64,000 bases of DNA, from contig CAITUP010000099.1 of NCBI GenBank assembly GCA_903895595.1, positions 1 to 64,000 of the forward strand, given 5' to 3'. The notes beneath the pieces were generated by a model, which was not told the DNA's origin, did no database searches, and saw nothing but the letters and a program-made list of their open reading frames with translations. The stretch is from an uncultured Acetobacteraceae bacterium (GTDB lineage: Bacteria > Pseudomonadota > Alphaproteobacteria > Acetobacterales > Acetobacteraceae). The first letter of the stretch is position 1. Each line of letters opens with the position of its first letter. This document shows, piece by piece, positions 58,591 through 64,000 of the stretch. A program made the translations under genes and the position numbers.

Positions 58591-59442
58591 ATGGGCAAAC
58601 TGGGTGGAAAAGTCGCCATCGTCACCGGGGCCAGTCGCGGCATCGGGCAGGCCATCGCGGAACTCTTCGCCGCCGAAGGCGCTAAAGTCGTCTGCGCCGC
58701 CCGCACGTTGAACGAAGGCGATCACCGGTTTCTGGAGGGATCGCTCGCCCGCACGGTCGCGGAAATTCAGGCGAAAGGCGGCGAGGCGTTGGCGGTCACC
58801 GCCGATGTGTCCGACGAAGGCGATTGCCTCGCGCTGATCGAGGCAGCGCGCCGGACATACGGGCCAGTCGATATTCTGGTGAACAACGCAGCGCTTTCCT
58901 ACTATCTGCCGACCGACAAGCTCGCCACCAACCGCTGGGCGCGGTGCTTCGCGGTGAACGTGCAAGGCCCGTTCATGCTGTCGAATGAGGTTCTGAAGGA
59001 CATGCGCACCCGGCGCTCCGGCGCGATCGTCAACATCGGTTCGGGCGCGGGGATCGGCCCTGGGCGCGGGCCTTATGCGGACCATACGATCCGCGGCAAC
59101 ACAATGTACGGCGCGACCAAAGCGGCTTTGGAACGATTCACGCAAGGCTTGGCGCAGGAAGTCGCGCAGTACGAGGGCATCGCTATCACGTCCGTCGCGC
59201 CCTCCAACCTCGTGGCGACGCCCGGCACGATCCACCACAAGCTCGTGACAGGCATGGACGACCCCGTCGCGGAGCCGCCTTCCATGATGGCTCGGGCTGT
59301 GCTGCTGCTGGCGAGCGAAGACGCCGCCAAGGTGAACGGACGCGTGACATACAGCCAGCAAATCCTGAAGGAATTCGGCTGGATCGAAACGGGGCACGGG
59401 CGCGGGGTTACCTCGCCTGGGTCCGGTTTCTCGCAGATGTGA
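58591..59442 (+). CDS. SDR family oxidoreductase
   Basis: VAIVTGASRGIGQAIAELFAAEGAKVVCAAR...YGATKAALERFTQGLAQE. Confidence 0.93.
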   Translation: MGKLGGKVAIVTGASRGIGQAIAELFAAEGAKVVCAARTLNEGDHRFLEGSLARTVAEIQAKGGEALAVTADVSDEGDCLALIEAARRTYGPVDILVNNAALSYYLPTDKLATNRWARCFAVNVQGPFMLSNEVLKDMRTRRSGAIVNIGSGAGIGPGRGPYADHTIRGNTMYGATKAALERFTQGLAQEVAQYEGIAITSVAPSNLVATPGTIHHKLVTGMDDPVAEPPSMMARAVLLLASEDAAKVNGRVTYSQQILKEFGWIETGHGRGVTSPGSGFSQM

Positions 59443-59452
59443 AGGACGCCCG

Positions 59453-60286
59453 ATGCGCACCGAATTGATTTCCATTCCGACGCCGACAACACCGCTGGAT
59501 GGGGCTTTGCACCGGCCCGACGACGGAGTCCGGGCGCGCGGGGCCGTGCTGCTGTTCCACGGCAACACCATGAATTTTTACACCGGCGCGCCGCGGTTCC
59601 TTCCGCCGGCGCTGACGCGGCTGGGATTTGTCTGTTTGGCGTTCAACCGGCGCGGCCACGATATTCTTTCCATTCGCGACAGCCGAGCGGCGGAGGGCGC
59701 GGCGTTTCAGCTGACCGCGGAGGGGATCGAGGATAATCGAATCGCGGCTGCCTGGATGGCTGCGCAGGGATTACCGGCTCCGGTGGTGATCGGTCACAGC
59801 AATGGCGGCATGCTGGCAGTGCCGCATGTCGTTGCTCATCCCGATACGCCGGCGTTGATTCTGCTGTCGGCGCATGGCGGCGGACGCAGCGGGGTGCAGC
59901 GGACCAGCCGTGCGGGGCTGCTCGCGGGGGACCGGTTGGACGAAATCACCTCGAAGGCTCGGGCGTTGGTCGCCGAAGGGCGGGGGCGGGAACTGATGCT
60001 GGTGCCGGGCTGGTGGTACGTCATCACCGCCGAAAGTTTTCTGGACCGGCTGACGGAAATGCCGGATGCGCTGGAACTGGCGCCCCGGGTGACGTGTCCG
60101 GTGCTGTATATTCGCGGCGATCGGGAAAATGCCGAGACGTATCCGGCGGAGGCGTTCGCGGCGCGCACCGGGGGGAGGTGCGATGTGGAGATCGTGCAGG
60201 ATTGCGACCATTTTTACGTGGGCCGGGAAGACGAAATTACCCGCTTGGTCGCATCCTGGCTGGATCGGATCATGCCACCCGTTTAG
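59453..60286 (+). CDS. Alpha/beta hydrolase
   Basis: VLLFHGNTMNFYTG...VVIGHSNGGMLAVPHV (GHSNG nucleophile elbow)...DCDHFYVGRE. Confidence 0.88.
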   Translation: MRTELISIPTPTTPLDGALHRPDDGVRARGAVLLFHGNTMNFYTGAPRFLPPALTRLGFVCLAFNRRGHDILSIRDSRAAEGAAFQLTAEGIEDNRIAAAWMAAQGLPAPVVIGHSNGGMLAVPHVVAHPDTPALILLSAHGGGRSGVQRTSRAGLLAGDRLDEITSKARALVAEGRGRELMLVPGWWYVITAESFLDRLTEMPDALELAPRVTCPVLYIRGDRENAETYPAEAFAARTGGRCDVEIVQDCDHFYVGREDEITRLVASWLDRIMPPV

Positions 60287-61223
60287 CTGGTTTCGGCCAC
60301 CGAGCGGCCATACGCGGCAGGATTTCCTCGACCAAACGGCGGGTTTGGTCGTACATCTCCGCATTCCCCTGCGCTACCGGCCGGAGGATAAACTTGCAGG
60401 CCCCGGCTTCGACGTATTCCGCGATGCGGTTCATGATCAGGTCGGCATCGCCGATGGCGAAGGCTTCCCGAGCGTCGCGGCCGGTGCGGGCCTCGTAGGC
60501 GGCGGCGAGTTTGGGCATGCCGGCGTCGTCCCAGCTGCCGAAACGATACGCCAAGGCGGCACCGTAATGATCCTCATCGATCGTGCGGCCGGCTGCGACC
60601 ACGGCGGTCTTGATGGCGGCGATGACCTTGCCCACGGTTTCCGGCGTTTCGGCGCCGGACTGCCAGCCAGTGCCGTATTTGGCGGTGCGCGCCACGGCAG
60701 CGTCGGACGATCCGCCGATCCACATCGGCAGGTCCGGCTGGACCGGTAACGGCGCGATGGAGGCGCCGGTCAGTTGGAAGTATTTTCCAGCATAATCCAC
60801 CTTTTCCCCGGTCCAGAGGCGCGAAATAATCTCCAACGCCTCATCGGTTTTGCGGCCGCGGGTTTTCGGGTCCAGATGCATGGACGTCCATTCCGGCCCG
60901 CGCGGGCTGCCGATGCCGAACCCCGGCAGCAGCCGGCCGGACGACAGGAAGTCCAGCGTGGCGCACTGCTTGGCCAGCAACAGCGGTTCCCGCATCGCCA
61001 CCGACACGACGTTGACGCCGAACTTGATCCGCTGCGTCCGCCCGGCGATGGCGGCGAGCGCGGTCATGCACTCCAGGATCGGTTGTTTGCTGACCAGACG
61101 GTCGGTTTGCCAGATCGAGTCGATCCCGCCAGCCTCGCACAGATCGACCCATTTCCAGAAGCCGGAGGCAGTGTCGAACGGGTATTCCATGATGCCGATG
61201 CCGGCGGCGATGGTGCGGGCCAT
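60270..61223 (-). CDS. LLM-class (luciferase-like) flavin-dependent oxidoreductase
   Basis: RTQRIKFGVNVVSVAMREPLLLAKQCATLDFLSSGRLLPGFGIGSPRGPEW...RGRKTDEALEIISRLWTGEKVDYAGKYF. Confidence 0.93.
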   Translation of the reverse strand: MARTIAAGIGIMEYPFDTASGFWKWVDLCEAGGIDSIWQTDRLVSKQPILECMTALAAIAGRTQRIKFGVNVVSVAMREPLLLAKQCATLDFLSSGRLLPGFGIGSPRGPEWTSMHLDPKTRGRKTDEALEIISRLWTGEKVDYAGKYFQLTGASIAPLPVQPDLPMWIGGSSDAAVARTAKYGTGWQSGAETPETVGKVIAAIKTAVVAAGRTIDEDHYGAALAYRFGSWDDAGMPKLAAAYEARTGRDAREAFAIGDADLIMNRIAEYVEAGACKFILRPVAQGNAEMYDQTRRLVEEILPRMAARWPKPAKRVA

Positions 61224-61226
61224 GGG

Positions 61227-61799
61227 TTAAACCTCCGCACCGAGGGGGACCAGACCGTCGGGCGGCCAGATCGCGACGCCGTCCTCGACCGGGATTTTCA
61301 GGTTGCGCAACAGGATGGAGAACATGGTCCAGTTGCCCATGGCCACGATGAATTCGACCTGCTGGGCGGGGTCGGTGATGTATTTCGTGACCTCGGCCCA
61401 GGTGGCGTCGGACACGGTCTTGCCGGCCAGGGATTCGTCGGTTGCCGCCAGGATGGCTTTATCGGCGGCGGTCAGGCGATCCGACGACTGCCAGTCGCGC
61501 ACCGCCAGCACGTCTTCGGGCGGGATGCCGGCGACGGTGGCGACGCGCCAATGCTGGGTCCACTCGTAGACCGATCCGGTGACCCAGCCGATGCGCATAA
61601 TCATCAGCTCCCGCAGGCGGGTGTCGAAGGTGTTGTGCAGCAGGAGCGTGGAAAGCTGGCCGAACACCGCCTTCAGCAGCGGCGGGTTGTTGGCCAGGGT
61701 CCGGAACGCGGACCGCGTGGCCATGGGGGCGGGCAGGCCGATTTCGGCACCCAGTTCGGCGGCTCGCTCCAGCGATACCATTGCGACGCGTCCGGTCAT
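61227..61799 (-). CDS. Carboxymuconolactone decarboxylase-family protein
   Basis: TRLRELMIMRIGWVTGSVYEWTQHWRVATVAGIPPEDVLAVRDW...LTAADKAILAATDESL. Confidence 0.9.
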   Translation of the reverse strand: MTGRVAMVSLERAAELGAEIGLPAPMATRSAFRTLANNPPLLKAVFGQLSTLLLHNTFDTRLRELMIMRIGWVTGSVYEWTQHWRVATVAGIPPEDVLAVRDWQSSDRLTAADKAILAATDESLAGKTVSDATWAEVTKYITDPAQQVEFIVAMGNWTMFSILLRNLKIPVEDGVAIWPPDGLVPLGAEV

Positions 61800-61903
61800 C
61801 CCGTCTCTCCCCTGAATTGCGGGCGCCATCGTCCCCCGACTGGTGGCAGGGTGCAAGGGTGGGTAGGATAGGTCGAGTCGGCGGCGCTGAAGGGTCCGCC
61901 GAC

Positions 61904-62143
61904 ATGGCGTTGTATTTCAAAGGACGGCACGCATTGTCCGGCAGCTTCTCAGTCGACGATTTCATCCGCAAATGGCGCCGAGCCGAGCTCAACGAACGCT
62001 CGGGCGCGCAGCAGCACTTTCTCGACCTTTGCCGCATGCTGGATGAGCCATCGCCGGCCGAGGCCGGCCCCGCCGGAGCGTTTTATTGCTTCGAGCGAGG
62101 TGCCACAAAGGCCAGCGGCGGCAAGCCGGTTTTCAGCCCTTGA
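61904..62143 (+). pseudogene. Truncated MmeI-like (Type IIL R-M / DNA methyltransferase) N-terminal fragment
   Basis: SVDDFIRKWRRAELNERSGAQQHFLDLCRMLDEPSPAEAGPAGAFYCFERGATKASGG then unrelated KPVFSP*. Confidence 0.7.
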
Positions 62144-62329
62144 CCCTCTCGCCCGCACCCAGCGAAGGGCACTGGTGCCGTTTCGCGGCAAGCCCCGGCC
62201 AGGGTGTCATTTGGATATTGCGCCGACAGTGACCGGGACGTGGTGGCGGCTGACTTTGCTGGGGCGTAGGGACGTGTGCCGACCCGATCCCAAGTGCCCT
62301 CACCATTGACGCTCGACCGCGTGATAAAC

Positions 62330-62357
62330 CGTCATGCCGACGCAGGTCGGCATGACG
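62330..62357. repeat. REP-like palindromic element (R5)
   Basis: CGTCATGCCGAC gcag GTCGGCATGACG: perfect 12-bp arms. Confidence 0.75.
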
Positions 62358-62465
62358 AGGAGGGGCCGCCGCCCATCGCTGACCGCCATGCAGCAATACC
62401 CGCGCCGCGCTGGTGCCGGCACGGACGAGCGTGCTCGATAGCCGCCTATCGGGAGGAAACTGCTA

Positions 62466-63698
62466 TTGACCATCGTGCGACGCACGCCACCGACCGGCGC
62501 CCCTTCGCCGGTGCGGCGCTTGCTGCGACCGGAATTCGCTGATTTCTGGCGTCTCTGGTCCGTCGGGCTGGTGGTCTTCGTCGTCCGCTGGCTGGAAACC
62601 GTAGCCGTGGGCGTGGTGGTCTACGAGCGCACCAACTCCGCCTTCCTGGTCTCCATGATGACGATGCTGCGGCTGCTGCCCATGGGCCTGTTGGGCGCCT
62701 TCCTCGGCGCCTGGGCGGAGCGGATCGAGCGGCGCAGCACGCTGATCGGGGTCGTGATCCTGATGGGCGTCAACTCCACCATACTGGGCGCCCTTGCGTA
62801 CACCGGGCACCTGGAAGTCTGGCACCTCGCGCTGTCCAGCTTCATGAACGGTCTCGGCTGGGCCACCGACAACCCCGTGCGCCGGGTGATGATCGGAGAG
62901 GTCGTGGGCGCCGAAGCCATGGGCACGGCCATGTCGCTGGACGCCGGTGCCAACAATGCCAGCCGGATGGTGGGCCCGACGATCGGCGGACTCGTGCTGG
63001 CGTATGTGGGAATCGAGGGCGCCTTCGCCGTCAGCGTCGTCCTCTATGCCCTGGCACTGGTTGCCGCGCTGCGTATCCGCTTTCGCGACACGCGATCGGC
63101 CAATCCTGCCGCCGTCCTGGCGCGCATCGCCGAGGGGTTGCGGCTTGTTCGCGGCGACCGGCGTCTGATCGGCACCCTCGCGGTCACCGTGATCTACAAC
63201 ATCTTTGCCTGGCCTTTCACCGCCATGATCCCCGTCATCGGCCGCGACCGGCTCGGCCTGGGGCCCGAGGGCGTAGGCGTCCTCGCCAGCCTGGACGGAA
63301 TCGGCGCTTTCGCCGGCGCGATGCTGCTGGCGATATGCCTGAAGCCGGCATGGTACGCCCGCGCCTATCTGTGGGGCGTGAACACCTACATGGTCATGCT
63401 GATCGTGTTCGCTCTGGTGCCCTACAGCCCGGTCGCGGGAGCGGCATTGCTGTTCACCGGGTTCGGCGGCGCCGGGTTCTCCACCATGCAGGCGACATTG
63501 GTCTATCTGGCGGCGCCGCCGGAAATGCGGTCCCGCATTCTGGGCGTCCTCTCCGTCTGCATCGGCACCGGCCCCATCGGCTTCGTCTGGCTCGGTCTGC
63601 TGGCCGACGCCATCGGGGCGCACTGGGCGACCGCGGCAAACGGCGCCGTGGGGCTGCTGGCGATGGTGCTTACACGGAAGCTGTGGCGGGCGATTTGA
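62466..63698 (+). CDS. MFS transporter
   Basis: FWRLWSVGLVVFVVRWLETVAVGVVVYERTNSAFLVSMMTMLRLLPMGLLGAFLGAWAERIERR; GGAGG before TTG start. Confidence 0.9.
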   Translation: MTIVRRTPPTGAPSPVRRLLRPEFADFWRLWSVGLVVFVVRWLETVAVGVVVYERTNSAFLVSMMTMLRLLPMGLLGAFLGAWAERIERRSTLIGVVILMGVNSTILGALAYTGHLEVWHLALSSFMNGLGWATDNPVRRVMIGEVVGAEAMGTAMSLDAGANNASRMVGPTIGGLVLAYVGIEGAFAVSVVLYALALVAALRIRFRDTRSANPAAVLARIAEGLRLVRGDRRLIGTLAVTVIYNIFAWPFTAMIPVIGRDRLGLGPEGVGVLASLDGIGAFAGAMLLAICLKPAWYARAYLWGVNTYMVMLIVFALVPYSPVAGAALLFTGFGGAGFSTMQATLVYLAAPPEMRSRILGVLSVCIGTGPIGFVWLGLLADAIGAHWATAANGAVGLLAMVLTRKLWRAI

Positions 63699-64000
63699 TG
63701 CCCGCACGCGGCCGGTTCAGCCACCACCAAGCCCCTTGAGCGGCGAGACTGGAGAGCCGCCCTTGGGTGGGGAGGCCGGCGGCCTTCAGCATCATTCGTG
63801 TTGCACGCTGGACGTGACCGATCCCGTAAAATCGCATCGTACCGGCCAGATACGCGCCGGAGCACCGAGCGCGGTCGTATTGGGCGGCGTGGGGCTCGTT
63901 GGCGCAGTGGTAGGCATAGGCCAATTCGTCGTCTTCGCCTTCTCCGGCGCGGCGCAAGACGGTGAGCAAGCGACGGATGTGCCCGACATGTTCCTGGGCT
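63670..64000 (-). CDS. Hypothetical protein, 3' part (truncated by window edge)
   Basis: Open frame from the right edge: AQEHVGHIRRLLTVLRRAGEGEDDELAYAYHCANEPHAAQYDRARCSGAYLAGTMRFYG... Confidence 0.5.
   Translation of the reverse strand, partial: AQEHVGHIRRLLTVLRRAGEGEDDELAYAYHCANEPHAAQYDRARCSGAYLAGTMRFYGIGHVQRATRMMLKAAGLPTQGRLSSLAAQGAWWWLNRPRAGIKSPATASV

Noticed and set aside
14262-62357. Palindromic repeats as a CRISPR array
   Set aside because: Copies are kilobases apart, not regularly spaced, and no cas genes are visible.

Overview
GC-rich chromosomal window, probably from an alphaproteobacterium (Acetobacteraceae-like; this is inferred from gene content, not measured). Most of it is ordinary metabolism: purEK, a tkt-gap-pgk operon on the minus strand, a leuCD-like pair, rpmE, manC, tRNA-Cys, and two catabolic clusters (about 17.4-28.3 kb and 53-61.8 kb). 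Items most worth a second look: (1) a small SelW/Rdx-family gene at 36158-36370 (-) whose redox motif reads C-G-M-TGA, a probable selenoprotein missed by the ORF track, lying just upstream of a MoxR-VWA pair; (2) a TpsB-TpsA two-partner secretion locus followed by a TPR/CHAT caspase-like lipoprotein (42.0-52.6 kb), with a G7 tract that separates the TpsB signal peptide from its body by a frameshift (phase variation or indel error), and a palindromic repeat that appears inserted in frame in the CHAT signal-peptide region; (3) a ROSE-like RNA thermometer in front of hsp20; (4) a SqrR/BigR-like sulfide sensor with half-size YeeE/YedE transporters; (5) DUF1445 and DUF4392 genes side by side, the two halves of mammalian D-glutamate cyclase; (6) two MoxR/VWA modules; (7) remnants of VapC, MmeI-like and M81/MlrC genes; (8) a dispersed palindromic repeat family. 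All family calls come from reading translations by eye; no database search was run.
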